Shown here: positions 1 through 8,420 of the stretch, piece by piece
Layout: every line of letters starts with the position of its first letter
Position numbering within the stretch: the stretch's first letter is position 1
NCBI RefSeq assembly: GCF_030730925.1
Contig: NZ_JAVAMB010000011.1
Span: 1-64,000, forward strand
Length of the DNA: 64,000 nucleotides
Origin: Flavobacterium sp. DG2-3
GTDB lineage: Bacteria; Bacteroidota; Bacteroidia; Flavobacteriales; Flavobacteriaceae
Direction of reading: 5' to 3'
Notes under the pieces: generated by a model
The model's input: only the letters and a program-made list of their open reading frames with translations
What the model was told of the DNA's origin: nothing
Database searches by the model: none
Made by a program: the position numbers and the translations under genes

Positions 1-10
1 ACGTAAATGC

Positions 11-185
11 TTTCTAAACCATATAAGCGATTTAAGTTCATTTAAATACAGCTTTCGTGAAAACCTAAATGTTTTTGTAAACCATATAAGTCATGTAAGT
101 TCATTTAAAATAACTTTCATGAAAACCTAAATATTTCTGCAAACCATATAAGTCATGTAAGTTCATTTAAACAGAACAAAAACTT
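11..185. repeat. Three tandem direct repeats, about 62-63 bp period
   Basis: Three near-identical units begin with AAACCATATAAG at 16, 79 and 141 and share the tail AAGTTCATTTAAA; units two and three also share TCATGTAAG. The reverse complement of the core (ACTTATATGGTT) recurs at 235-246, so the block ends in inverted orientation just before the cupin gene's stop. The whole unit repeats, including the part that would be a spacer, so this is not CRISPR-like. The block may begin before the window. No function can be read from it. Confidence 0.75.
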
Positions 186-258
186 ATATGATTTTAAAAC
201 ATTAGCAGACACACTGCTTCTATTTTCTTATATCACTTATATGGTTCAAAAAAATTCC

Positions 259-600
259 TTAATAGTTCAAAAAGTCTTCGCGTGCAGGGCTGAAAACATC
301 GGTTAACATTCCAGTTTCTAGACAAACAACTCCATGCACTGCATGCGGCGGAATGTAGAAACTGTCTCCTTCTTTTAAAGTCTGTGTTACGCCACTTATG
401 GTTACATCAAATTTTCCGCTTGCGATGTACGTAACCTGCGAATGATAATGATCGTGTAAAGTACCTATTCCGCCTTTTTCAAAATGCACATTTACTAGCA
501 TTACTTTTTCGTCAAAAGCCAAAATCTTACGTTTGATTCCTTCACCGACTACTTCCCACTCTATTTCGTCTCCTTTTATAAATTCTTTGCTTGTCGCCAT
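259..600 (-). CDS. Small cupin-domain protein (KdgF-like candidate)
   Basis: This is a 113-residue single-domain cupin with no signal peptide, so probably cytosolic. The first cupin motif is seen around residues 43-62, with His49, His51 and His53 followed by Gln55; the second motif (GDSFYIPPHAVHG, 78-90) supplies His89. A Gln in place of the usual Glu is compatible with KdgF-type cupins, which open 4,5-unsaturated uronates from pectin or alginate, but this substrate is an inference. It lies 2 bp downstream of the archaemetzincin-like gene on the same strand and probably ends that operon. Other small metal cupins (dioxygenases, isomerases) look similar, so only the fold is secure. Confidence 0.75.
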   Translation of the reverse strand: MATSKEFIKGDEIEWEVVGEGIKRKILAFDEKVMLVNVHFEKGGIGTLHDHYHSQVTYIASGKFDVTISGVTQTLKEGDSFYIPPHAVHGVVCLETGMLTDVFSPAREDFLNY

Positions 601-602
601 TT

Positions 603-1508
603 TTATTTATTTTTTATTTTTTCAAGGTCTTTTTCCATCAATGCCAAACCTTCTGCAAGATTATTCTTTTCAAAGTAATTTTCTAGTTCTTTCAACCTTT
701 TAACATTATCAAATTTAAATCCTGAATATAATTTTCTCTGGCAAAGAGAACACAATCTAATCCAATGCCGATCGGTCTCAGACATACTGTTAGTGCCGTT
801 CATAACACAATTGGCTTCAATACAATGATGCAGACCAAACATATGACCTATTTCATGCGAACAGATTTTCAATAATCGATCTAAAGCTAAATTAAAATCA
901 GCTTCTTTTTGCATTCTGTACATAGAACTTACGGCTATTTTATCTCGATAAGATGCCAAACCAAAAACATAATTCCATTCTGGTTTTGGATACAAATCTT
1001 TTTCTGTAATAGCCATTAAAGCAATTCCTTTCTCAGGTTTTTCTTTTTTTAGAACATCAGTTAAAATATATCCCGCTAAAAATTGTTCCTGCCCTACATC
1101 ACCTATCCTTCTTGCATTATTTGGAATAATATCATTTGAAACACCTTCTAAAACTTTTGTTTCTAACTGAAAGAATATTGCTAAATACTGGCGTACTAAT
1201 TCAATCTGTTTGATTTGAGAAGAATTAAAAGTTCCTATAGGCTGTAAATAGATAATATTCTCTTCTTTAGTTGGAACAATGTGTTTCGTTTTTATGAATT
1301 GCTCAAAACTCTGTCCTTCTTCGTTATGAGAAAACAACCAATCGCCAAAAGCGGGTTTTTCTAGCTTTACATCATTGACTTTAATATCCTCAAAATACGG
1401 CAAGGGTGTTAAATCGAGCTTTATATTTGAGCTCGAAACCGATTTTTGTTTTTTGTCTGATTGACAAGAACAAAAAATCACAAAAACCAAAAAAAGAAGT
1501 TTCTTCAT
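603..1508 (-). CDS. Archaemetzincin-type (M54) zinc metalloprotease lipoprotein
   Basis: The 301-residue product starts with a lipoprotein signal (MKKLLFLVFVIFCSC; lipid on a Cys near 13-15). The C-terminal half carries the full archaemetzincin signature: HEIGHMFGLHH at 218-228, then Cys229, Cys234, Met236 and a Cys253-x2-Cys256 pair. The three His residues bind catalytic zinc; the four Cys form the second zinc site typical of family M54. The N-terminal 100 residues lack recognisable motifs. Family members are usually soluble and around 200 residues, so the lipid anchor and the N-terminal extension are notable. It lies between the Tat-exported TIM-barrel gene (9 bp upstream) and the cupin gene, suggesting co-transcription. 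Its substrate is unknown. Confidence 0.85.
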   Translation of the reverse strand: MKKLLFLVFVIFCSCQSDKKQKSVSSSNIKLDLTPLPYFEDIKVNDVKLEKPAFGDWLFSHNEEGQSFEQFIKTKHIVPTKEENIIYLQPIGTFNSSQIKQIELVRQYLAIFFQLETKVLEGVSNDIIPNNARRIGDVGQEQFLAGYILTDVLKKEKPEKGIALMAITEKDLYPKPEWNYVFGLASYRDKIAVSSMYRMQKEADFNLALDRLLKICSHEIGHMFGLHHCIEANCVMNGTNSMSETDRHWIRLCSLCQRKLYSGFKFDNVKRLKELENYFEKNNLAEGLALMEKDLEKIKNK

Positions 1509-1517
1509 AAAGAATAA

Positions 1518-2390
1518 CTAGATTAAATTTTTCGAAATAAAATCAGAGCTTGATTTTATAGAATCAAAAGAATTCAGCGCAAAATTATTTTCCTGTTCTA
1601 CAAAAAAATGAATCATTCCAGATTGTTTTGCGGCTGCGAATAAGGGTTTAAAATCTATTGTTCCAGACCCGACTTCTGTATTTAAATCATTATTCTTTTT
1701 GTCTTTATCTTTTATGTGCCACATTTTAAAACGCCCCGGATTTTCTTTAAATAATTTTAAAGGATCATTTCCAGAATGGATTACCCAATATAAATCCAAT
1801 TCAAAATAAACCAGATCTTTGTCGGTTTCTTTTAATAGAATTTCGAAGCCTGTAACTCCATCGTGTTTTTGAAACTCAAAATCATGATTGTGATAAGCCA
1901 GTTTTAAACCCGCTTTTTTGCACATTTTTGCAGCTTCATTTACGCGCGCCGCAATCTTTTTATAATCTTCTATATTTCTTCTAAAAGGTTCATCAACCCA
2001 AGGAACTGTTAGAAATTCGCTTTTTAGAACTTTCGCAGCTTCAATTGAAGCAATTAATTCTGTAGTGTTGCCATCATACAAAAAACTTCCCAAATTATAA
2101 TGTCCGCTGACTGCTTTTAAGCCGTTTTCGTCCAGAATCTTTTTCAATTCTTGAGGCGTTAATCCCCAAAACTGATCTTTGGTCGAAAAACCGTATGTCT
2201 CGACAGTGGTATATCCTGCTTTGGCAACTTTTTCTAATGTTCCTATTACATCTTTTGGAAGTTCGTCGCGAAGCGTGTACAGCTGTAAACCTATTTCTTT
2301 TTTATTCATAGAAAATGCAAATGATGGCGATGCCAAAACTGCTGTCGTGGCAAGACCTGTGGTTACGATAAAATTTCTTCTGCTAATCAT
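1518..2390 (-). CDS. Tat-exported sugar phosphate isomerase/epimerase-like TIM barrel
   Basis: The 290-residue protein opens with a twin-arginine signal (MISRRNFIVTTG, then a hydrophobic stretch to about residue 27), so it should be exported folded. The rest matches xylose-isomerase-like TIM barrels: metal-ligand candidates lie in HNHDFEF, FELDLYWV, MWHIKDKD and the final FVEQE strand. Such proteins usually isomerise or epimerise sugars or act on inositol derivatives; the substrate here cannot be told. It is the first gene of a close minus-strand run with the archaemetzincin-like lipoprotein and the cupin, which suggests but does not prove a shared carbohydrate-related role. Confidence 0.85.
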   Translation of the reverse strand: MISRRNFIVTTGLATTAVLASPSFAFSMNKKEIGLQLYTLRDELPKDVIGTLEKVAKAGYTTVETYGFSTKDQFWGLTPQELKKILDENGLKAVSGHYNLGSFLYDGNTTELIASIEAAKVLKSEFLTVPWVDEPFRRNIEDYKKIAARVNEAAKMCKKAGLKLAYHNHDFEFQKHDGVTGFEILLKETDKDLVYFELDLYWVIHSGNDPLKLFKENPGRFKMWHIKDKDKKNNDLNTEVGSGTIDFKPLFAAAKQSGMIHFFVEQENNFALNSFDSIKSSSDFISKNLI

Positions 2391-2421
2391 TTTATGATAT
2401 AAATTTCAGAAAGTAAATATA

Positions 2422-2958
2422 TTATAAAAATTGATTCTTAAAGTTTTTGGCAAAATTTTGAAGTGCATTTTCCGTTTCTTCTGAAACAATTTCTCCATCT
2501 GCATTCACTTTTCCGCGCACTCCCTGAATGAGAAGCTGTGTTGAATCGTCAAATTTAGCTTCAAGGGTTTTCATAATCAACAGCAACTGTTCATGAGCCA
2601 TTTCCCCAGAGGCAGAAGCGGTAATCAGACCCGTTTTTTTGTTTGAAAAAATGGTTGTCGAAACACACCATTCTAAAGCATTTTTTAAACTTCCCGGAAG
2701 GCTGAACACATATTCGGGCGTGCAAATCATAACGCCATCCGCATTTATGATTTTATCTCTAAAGGAAAGAATTTCTTGCGGAGGATGATCGGTATCTAAA
2801 TCTGGATTAAAATGAGGAAGCATTTCTAAACCTTCAAATATTTCTACTTCAAATTCAGGTTTTAAGGAATTTGAAATGTATTTCAGAATTTTGAAGTTAC
2901 TAGAATTATTTCTTGTACTGCCAGATATGGCTAGGATTTTTATTTTTGGTGAAGTCAT
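2422..2958 (-). CDS. NADPH-dependent FMN reductase-like flavoprotein
   Basis: This 178-residue flavodoxin-fold protein has the FMN phosphate loop GSTRNNSSN at residues 13-21 and the second FMN-binding segment EYVFSLPGSLKNALEW around 82-97, both typical of the NADPH-dependent FMN/azo/quinone reductase family. It should be cytosolic and transfer hydride from NAD(P)H via FMN to a quinone, metal or other acceptor. It is 31 bp upstream of the Tat-exported TIM-barrel gene on the same strand and could head that run. The physiological acceptor is unknown. Confidence 0.85.
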   Translation of the reverse strand: MTSPKIKILAISGSTRNNSSNFKILKYISNSLKPEFEVEIFEGLEMLPHFNPDLDTDHPPQEILSFRDKIINADGVMICTPEYVFSLPGSLKNALEWCVSTTIFSNKKTGLITASASGEMAHEQLLLIMKTLEAKFDDSTQLLIQGVRGKVNADGEIVSEETENALQNFAKNFKNQFL

Positions 2959-3028
2959 TAAATAATCAATTCGTATTTTTAAATGGAATCTAAAAATACG
3001 AATTGTTTAAAATATCTAAGAAAAATAT

Positions 3029-3376
3029 TTAGAAGTTAGCTGATAATCCTGATTGCTTTGCCGAATCAATTGCTTGCGGCGGATAATTTTGTTTTTCTTG
3101 ACGTGTTGATGTGACTTTGCCTTCTTTATTTACATAGACAAAATTATAGCGCCAATAATTTGATCCTGCTATTGATGACGAGCCTTCGTCGGTAAAAACC
3201 TGATCTGCATAAACTAGAATTTCACCATTTTGATTATTATCTAACGTTCTTACCGGATTACCCAAGATTTTAAGCACTTTAGATTTGGATTCTCCCACAG
3301 CGACAGTGGTTGAACTGGTACTAGCACAAGAAATAAAAAGTGCGAGTAATGCAGGAATTAATATTGCTTTTTTCAT
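3029..3376 (-). CDS. Small lipoprotein with BamE/OmlA-like motif
   Basis: The 115-residue product has a lipoprotein signal (MKKAILIPALLALFISC, Cys17). The mature part begins with VAVGESKSKVLKILGNPVR, which resembles the 'G.s...V...lG.P' helix-turn of SmpA/OmlA (BamE) fold proteins, followed by a predicted beta-rich segment (LVYADQVF, YWRYNFVYVN, VTSTRQ). BamE-like domains are small periplasmic scaffolds; a true role in outer-membrane assembly cannot be claimed because many unrelated lipoproteins share the fold. It stands alone, divergent from trmD. Confidence 0.6.
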   Translation of the reverse strand: MKKAILIPALLALFISCASTSSTTVAVGESKSKVLKILGNPVRTLDNNQNGEILVYADQVFTDEGSSSIAGSNYWRYNFVYVNKEGKVTSTRQEKQNYPPQAIDSAKQSGLSANF

Positions 3377-3525
3377 AACTCAGTATTTAAATTTATGTTG
3401 GTGTTTTGGTGGTATTTGACTGATTTTTAACAATGTAATAATACCTAAAGTTAGAACATTAAATTTTACATAATTTATTAAGTATGTTATATAATTATTA
3501 CCAAAAGACTGATTGGCATTATTTG

Positions 3526-3533
3526 TATCTTTG
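3526..3533 (+). promoter_or_regulatory. Bacteroidetes -7 box for trmD
   Basis: TATCTTTG fits the TAnnTTTG -7 consensus and lies 25 bp before the chosen trmD ATG. Because it falls inside the longer upstream reading frame, it argues for the start at 3559. No convincing -33 TTTG is seen at the usual spacing. Confidence 0.55.
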
Positions 3534-3558
3534 CACGCAAGAAAATTATCGAATAAAG

Positions 3559-4233
3559 ATGCGAATTGACATTATTACTCTTTTACCTGAATTATTAAGA
3601 AGTCCGTTTGAGGCCTCAATTATGAAACGCGCCATTGATAAAGGTTTGGTCGAAGTGCATTTTCACAATCTTCGTGACTATAGCACCAACAGACAGAAAA
3701 GTGTAGACGATTATCCTTTTGGCGGAGGCGCGGGAATGGTAATGACAATTCAGCCTATTGATGATTGTATCACGCATTTGAAAAGTCAGCGTGAATATGA
3801 CGAAGTGATTTATATGTCACCAGACGGCGAAACTTTAAACCAGAAAATGGCAAACAAAATGTCGATGTACCAAAACATTATCATTTTATGCGGGCATTAT
3901 AAAGGTGTTGACCAAAGAGTGAGAGATCATTTTATTACAAAAGAAATTTCAATTGGCGATTATGTTTTGTCTGGAGGAGAATTGGGCGCCATCGTTTTGT
4001 CTGATGCGTTAATCCGATTAATTCCTGGTGTTTTGAGTGACGAAACCTCAGCACTGACAGATAGTTTTCAAGACAATTTATTATCAGGACCAATCTATAC
4101 AAGACCAGCAGACTATAAAGGATGGAAAGTGCCAGAAGTTTTAACCAGCGGACACGCGGCAAAAATCGACAAATGGCGCGAAGACATGGCTTTTGAACAT
4201 ACTAAAAATAGAAGACCGGATCTTTTAGAATAA
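3559..4233 (+). CDS. trmD: tRNA (guanine37-N1)-methyltransferase
   Basis: TrmD methylates G37 next to the anticodon of tRNAs that read CNN codons, using S-adenosylmethionine, and prevents frameshifting. The 224-residue product from ATG 3559 (MRIDIITLLPELL) has the expected family length; the frame is open 75 bp further upstream but that part overlaps the promoter box. Family segments seen are DYPFGGGAGMVM (about 51-62), ILCGHYKGVDQRV and ISIGDYVLSGGELG, which make the trefoil-knot SAM site. rplS follows, as in the rpsP-rimM-trmD-rplS cluster of many bacteria, but here rplS has its own promoter and rpsP/rimM are absent. Confidence 0.95.
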   Translation: MRIDIITLLPELLRSPFEASIMKRAIDKGLVEVHFHNLRDYSTNRQKSVDDYPFGGGAGMVMTIQPIDDCITHLKSQREYDEVIYMSPDGETLNQKMANKMSMYQNIIILCGHYKGVDQRVRDHFITKEISIGDYVLSGGELGAIVLSDALIRLIPGVLSDETSALTDSFQDNLLSGPIYTRPADYKGWKVPEVLTSGHAAKIDKWREDMAFEHTKNRRPDLLE

Positions 4234-4255
4234 ATTTTCTAAATTCCAATCTTTC

Positions 4256-4310
4256 AAATTCCAAATTCCAATTTGTAATGCACTGATCAATTGGAATTTG
4301 GAATTTTTAT
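4256..4310 (+). terminator. Terminator after trmD
   Basis: A perfect 18-bp inverted repeat (4256-4273 with 4289-4306, built from AATTCCAAATTCC units) is followed by a T-rich run. The same GGAATTTGGAATTT unit recurs at 4336-4355 and near 32813, so this stem is also a member of a dispersed repeat. Confidence 0.6.
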
Positions 4311-4360
4311 TTTCTTGGAATTTTAAATGTAAAAAAAATGGAATTTGGAATTTATTTTTA

Positions 4361-4390
4361 TTGGAATTTACTTTTTTTTACCTACATTTG
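4361..4390 (+). promoter_or_regulatory. Promoter of rplS
   Basis: TTG at 4361-4363 and TACATTTG at 4383-4390 are spaced by 19 bp, a good match to the Bacteroidetes sigma-A promoter (TTTG near -33, TAnnTTTG near -7). Transcription should begin near 4397 and give a leader of about 67 nt. Confidence 0.75.
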
Positions 4391-4396
4391 CACCCG

Positions 4397-4463
4397 AATT
4401 TGACCAACCTCTGGCGAGATCCGTGAATGTTGTTCTAATATAAAAACCATAATTTAAATTATC
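4397..4463 (+). promoter_or_regulatory. Structured 5' leader of rplS (candidate L19 ribosomal leader)
   Basis: The untranslated region can fold into an outer stem (GACCAAC 4402-4408 with GTTGTTC 4429-4435, one mismatch) enclosing a CTC/GAG hairpin (4409-4411 with 4416-4418) and the loop ATCCGTGAAT. A leader structure before flavobacterial rplS has been proposed as an autoregulatory binding site for L19; that this sequence belongs to that class is inferred from position and shape. Confidence 0.45.
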
Positions 4464-4814
4464 ATGGCAGATTTATTAAAATTCGTTCAAGACGAATTCG
4501 TTGCTAAAAAAGATTTCCCAGATTTCGGAGCTGGAGACACAATCACTGTTTTCTACGAAATTAAAGAGGGTGAAAAAACAAGAACTCAGTTTTTTAAAGG
4601 AGTTGTTATTCAAAGAAGAGGTTCTGGTAACACAGAAACTTTTACTATTCGTAAAATGTCTGGAGCTATTGGAGTTGAGCGTATCTTCCCAGTTAACTTA
4701 CCAGCTTTACAAAAAATTGAAATCAACAAGAAAGGTGCTGTTCGTAGAGCTAGAATTTTCTACTTCAGACAACTTACTGGTAAAAAAGCTAAGATTAAAG
4801 ATAAAAGAAGATAA
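4464..4814 (+). CDS. rplS: 50S ribosomal protein L19
   Basis: L19 sits at the interface of the 30S and 50S subunits. The 116-residue protein shows the family core: GDTITVFYEIKEGEKTRTQ, FKGVVIQRRGSG, TFTIRKMSGAIGVERIFPVN and the basic C-terminus RRARIFYFRQLTGKKAKIKD. The length is normal. It is transcribed from its own promoter after trmD and is followed directly by a strong terminator, so it appears monocistronic. The codon choice is strongly biased, as expected for a highly expressed gene. Confidence 0.97.
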   Translation: MADLLKFVQDEFVAKKDFPDFGAGDTITVFYEIKEGEKTRTQFFKGVVIQRRGSGNTETFTIRKMSGAIGVERIFPVNLPALQKIEINKKGAVRRARIFYFRQLTGKKAKIKDKRR

Positions 4815-4841
4815 TTTATTTTTTTTTCTAAAGTACAAAAG

Positions 4842-4880
4842 TCCCAAACTGATATTTTCAGATTTGGGATTTTTTTTTAA
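4842..4880 (+). terminator. Terminator after rplS
   Basis: TCCCAAA (4842-4848) pairs with TTTGGGA (4863-4869), with CTGA/TCAG continuing inward, followed by a run of about ten T. Confidence 0.85.
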
Positions 4881-4981
4881 ACTTATGGTAAATAAATTAT
4901 AAAGTTTTTTTTATTTTTATTTCTATTAGAGCTGAAAAATATTTTTTTTTTACAAATAAATTTAATTCATAAAAACTTACT

Positions 4982-4989
4982 TACATTTG
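4982..4989 (+). promoter_or_regulatory. -7 box upstream of the unknown exported protein
   Basis: TACATTTG matches TAnnTTTG exactly, about 97 bp before the ATG at 5086. No -33 element is obvious. Confidence 0.5.
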
Positions 4990-5085
4990 TTTTGCTAAGA
5001 AAAATTACACTAAGAACATTCAGATTTCAATATTGTTTTTTCAGAATATTATGAGGCATAACTATTTCAAAACAATATAATTAAG

Positions 5086-5853
5086 ATGCTTCCAGAAATT
5101 TCAATATCACTTAGTAAAGCATCTAAAATTCTAAATACAAAAATGCTATTAAGCATTTTTGTATTCGGTGCATTTTTGTTAATTTCCACATCCTTTTCAT
5201 CAAAAGATGAAATTAGTAAAACCTATCTAAGTTGTAGTTTTCCTTTATTTAAATCTGATACAATTTATCCTATACTTGATAGCGTTGCTGTAATTCATTA
5301 TAGAGACTACGCGTTGTACGAATTTGAAGATATTCATACTGTTCAAAACGATTCAGCAATTATAGCTGAGAAAGCAATTAATAGATATTTTCTACTTAAA
5401 GGAAAAGAAAAATATGGCTACTATTATGACTTTTTAAATACCAAAAACGGTAAGAGAGTCAGTACAGATTCTATTCTGAGTAAAAAAGCGTATTATAATC
5501 AAACTTTTTTCATTCCATCTATTATGCAATTGATTAGTTCAAAAAAAGATCAAAATGGTTATAAACTAATAGAAAAATATAAATGTAAATCTAAAGTAGA
5601 CCATACATATCCAGATACTATGATCGTATACTATTCAAACAAAATGAAAGGTATAAATTTCACTTTATCTAAAGATCTTGATTCTATAAAAAAAATGAAA
5701 GCAGTAAAATTAAGAGCTCTTTTTAACTCTCAATTCATTAAAGGATATCAAAAAAAAATTCCACAATACGAATATAAGTTTGAATTAAAAGAAGATTCAA
5801 TTTCTAATCTTGAAAAATACAAACATTTTATCGAAGAAAAAATAAAAGAATAA
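5086..5853 (+). CDS. Unknown exported or membrane-anchored protein
   Basis: I do not recognise this 255-residue protein. A hydrophobic segment at residues 21-36 (LLSIFVFGAFLLISTS) looks like a signal peptide or N-terminal anchor; translation might instead start at ATG 5143, which would give a conventional short signal. The rest is charged, Tyr- and Lys-rich, with many predicted beta strands and no Cys pair or catalytic motif visible (only Cys49 and Cys167). It is monocistronic: its own -7 box lies upstream and a strong terminator follows. The codon use is AT-rich like the neighbouring accessory genes rather than like icd. Confidence 0.7.
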   Translation: MLPEISISLSKASKILNTKMLLSIFVFGAFLLISTSFSSKDEISKTYLSCSFPLFKSDTIYPILDSVAVIHYRDYALYEFEDIHTVQNDSAIIAEKAINRYFLLKGKEKYGYYYDFLNTKNGKRVSTDSILSKKAYYNQTFFIPSIMQLISSKKDQNGYKLIEKYKCKSKVDHTYPDTMIVYYSNKMKGINFTLSKDLDSIKKMKAVKLRALFNSQFIKGYQKKIPQYEYKFELKEDSISNLEKYKHFIEEKIKE

Positions 5854-5912
5854 GTCAAATTACTCTTGAAAAAACTATAGAAAAAGATAATCATTTATCT
5901 AAATGTTATAAA

Positions 5913-5948
5913 AAACTCGTTTCATACCGTTTGAAACGAGTTTTTTTT
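5913..5948 (+). terminator. Terminator after the unknown exported protein
   Basis: A perfect 12-bp stem (AAACTCGTTTCA 5913-5924 with 5932-5943) with a 7-nt loop is followed by T residues. It is about 60 bp after the stop codon. The remainder of the spacer to 6170 shows only AT-rich sequence and the icd promoter region. Confidence 0.85.
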
Positions 5949-6088
5949 ATGCCCTAATTTCAGCACTAAGAAAACCGTAATTTTTTAATATCAAAATCAT
6001 CAATTTAGCAATTTAACAAGCTCGAAATAACAATCTGTTAATTTCATCTTTTCTCTTCAAAACTCAACCGTTTTCGTTGTGATTTTAT

Positions 6089-6096
6089 TATATTTG
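6089..6096 (+). promoter_or_regulatory. -7 box of icd
   Basis: TATATTTG fits the consensus and lies 75 bp before the icd ATG, leaving a leader of roughly 68 nt. No good -33 TTTG is seen. Confidence 0.5.
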
Positions 6097-6170
6097 CTCC
6101 GCTCATTTTGAGCCGAATATATCTTTTACATCGTTAACTCCTGACGATACGATTATAAAAAAAAAAGAAA

Positions 6171-8390
6171 ATGACAAAATCAAAAATTTTTTACACCTTA
6201 ACTGATGAGGCGCCGTTATTGGCAACTTACTCTTTGTTACCAATTGTTCAAGCTTTTACAGCAACAGCTGGAATTGAAATCGAAACCAGAGATATTTCGC
6301 TGGCTGGAAGAATCCTTTCAAACTTCCCAGATTCTTTGACAGATGCTCAAAAAACTGGAGATGCATTGGCAGAATTAGGCCAATTAGCAACGCAGCCAGA
6401 AGCAAACATTATCAAATTACCAAACATTTCTGCATCTGTACCGCAATTAAAAGCGGCAATTGCAGAATTACAATCGCACGGATACAACGTACCAAATTTC
6501 CCAGAAGATCCACAAAACGATGCTGAAAAGGAAATTAAAGCAAAATATGCAAAAGTTTTAGGTTCTGCTGTAAACCCAGTTTTACGTGAAGGAAACTCTG
6601 ACCGTAGAGCTCCTAGAGCAGTTAAAAACTTTGCAAAAGCAAATCCGCACTCTATGGGTGCTTGGTCTGCTGACTCAAAAACTAAAGTGGCTTCTATGTC
6701 TAATGGTGATTTTTACGGAAGTGAAAAATCATTGACTGTAAACGAAGCAAATGATGTAAAAATCGAATTTGTTGCTAAAGACGGAACTACAACTGTTCTT
6801 AAAGCAAGCACTCCACTTAAAGCAGGTGAAATTATTGACAGCTCTGTTTTAAGCGTAAACAAATTAAAAGCTTTTGCTGCTGATGTAATCGCTGAAGCTA
6901 AAGCTGCAGGAGTTTTACTTTCTGTGCACTTGAAAGCTACAATGATGAAAGTTTCTGACCCAATTATCTTTGGCGCTATCGTTGAAGTATATTTTGCAGA
7001 TGTTTTCAAAAAATACGAATCTTTATTCGCAGAATTAAATGTTGACACTAGAAACGGTTTAGGCGATATCTACGCTAAAATTGCTGGAAGACCTGAGCAA
7101 GCTGAAGTTGAAGCTGCTATTGATCAAGCAATTACAAACGGACCTGCATTAGCAATGGTTAATTCTGATAAAGGAATTACAAACTTACACGTTCCATCTG
7201 ACGTAATTGTTGATGCTTCTATGCCAGCAATGATCCGTACTTCTGGACAAATGTGGAACAAAGAAGGAAAATCTCAAGATACATTTGCTGTTATTCCAGA
7301 TCGTTCTTACGCTGGAGTTTATACTGCAACAATTGACTTCTGTAAAAAACACGGTGCTTTTGATCCTAAAACAATGGGAAGTGTTCCTAACGTTGGATTA
7401 ATGGCTCAAAAAGCAGAAGAATACGGATCTCACGACAAAACTTTCCAAATTAAAGGAGACGGAGTTGTTCGCGTAGTTGATGCAAACGGAACTGTTTTAA
7501 TGGAGCAAAACGTAGAAACTAACGATATTTTCAGAATGTGTCAGGCAAAAGACGCTCCTATCCAGGACTGGGTTAAATTGGCTGTAAACAGAGCTCGTTT
7601 ATCTAGTACTCCTGCTGTTTTCTGGTTAGACGAAAACAGAGCACACGATAGAGAATTGATCGTAAAAGTTCAAAAATACCTTAAAGATTACGATACAACT
7701 AACTTAGACATCAGAATCTTAAACCCAATTGCCGCTACAGAATTTACTTTAGACAGAATCATCAAAGGTTTAGATACTATCTCTGTAACAGGAAACGTGT
7801 TACGTGACTACTTAACAGATTTATTCCCAATTTTAGAATTAGGAACTTCTGCTAAAATGCTTTCTATCGTTCCTTTAATGAACGGTGGCGGATTGTTCGA
7901 AACTGGTGCTGGAGGTTCTGCTCCTAAACACGTTGAGCAATTTACAGAAGAAGGATATTTACGTTGGGATTCTCTTGGAGAATTTTTAGCTCTTGGTGCT
8001 TCTTTAGAGCATTTAGGACAGACTTTAGACAATTCTAAAGCAATAGTTTTATCTGAAACTTTAGATCAGGCTAACGACAAATTCTTAGCAAACGATAAAT
8101 CTCCAGCTCGTAAAGTTGGTCAGATTGACAACCGTGGTTCTCACTTCTATTTAGCATTCTACTGGGCTCAAGCATTAGCTGCTCAAACTAAAGATGCTGA
8201 ATTACAAGCGATATTCGCGCCTATTGCTGCTGAATTTGAAGCTAACGAAGCTAAAATCGATGCAGAATTAATTGCTGCTCAAGGAAAAGCTCAGAACATT
8301 GGAGGTTACTACCAGCCAACTCCTGAGTTAGTAAGCAAAGCAATGCGTCCAAGTGAAACTTTCAACGCTATTGTTGCTAAAATCAAATAA
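6171..8390 (+). CDS. icd: Monomeric NADP-dependent isocitrate dehydrogenase
   Basis: The enzyme converts isocitrate to 2-oxoglutarate and CO2 with NADP+ in the TCA cycle. At 739 residues it belongs to the monomeric class (about 740 residues), unrelated in length to the homodimeric enzyme. Recognisable family segments include FYTLTDEAPLLATYSLLP at the N-terminus, the EGNSDRRAPRAVKNFAK substrate-binding segment around residues 142-158 and GSAPKHVEQFTEEGYLRWDS around 583-602. The gene is alone between its promoter and a clear terminator, and its codon bias suggests high expression. It supplies NADPH and the 2-oxoglutarate used by gltB-gltD elsewhere in this window. Confidence 0.96.
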   Translation: MTKSKIFYTLTDEAPLLATYSLLPIVQAFTATAGIEIETRDISLAGRILSNFPDSLTDAQKTGDALAELGQLATQPEANIIKLPNISASVPQLKAAIAELQSHGYNVPNFPEDPQNDAEKEIKAKYAKVLGSAVNPVLREGNSDRRAPRAVKNFAKANPHSMGAWSADSKTKVASMSNGDFYGSEKSLTVNEANDVKIEFVAKDGTTTVLKASTPLKAGEIIDSSVLSVNKLKAFAADVIAEAKAAGVLLSVHLKATMMKVSDPIIFGAIVEVYFADVFKKYESLFAELNVDTRNGLGDIYAKIAGRPEQAEVEAAIDQAITNGPALAMVNSDKGITNLHVPSDVIVDASMPAMIRTSGQMWNKEGKSQDTFAVIPDRSYAGVYTATIDFCKKHGAFDPKTMGSVPNVGLMAQKAEEYGSHDKTFQIKGDGVVRVVDANGTVLMEQNVETNDIFRMCQAKDAPIQDWVKLAVNRARLSSTPAVFWLDENRAHDRELIVKVQKYLKDYDTTNLDIRILNPIAATEFTLDRIIKGLDTISVTGNVLRDYLTDLFPILELGTSAKMLSIVPLMNGGGLFETGAGGSAPKHVEQFTEEGYLRWDSLGEFLALGASLEHLGQTLDNSKAIVLSETLDQANDKFLANDKSPARKVGQIDNRGSHFYLAFYWAQALAAQTKDAELQAIFAPIAAEFEANEAKIDAELIAAQGKAQNIGGYYQPTPELVSKAMRPSETFNAIVAKIK

Positions 8391-8420
8391 TTCAGAATAC
8401 AACTGTATTTCTAAATAAAC

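Noticed and set aside
11..185. CRISPR-like array
   Set aside because: The whole 62-63-bp unit repeats, including what would be spacers, and there are no cas genes nearby.
4501..4902. A 133-codon frame overlapping rplS
   Set aside because: It is an out-of-frame shadow of rplS that runs through the terminator.
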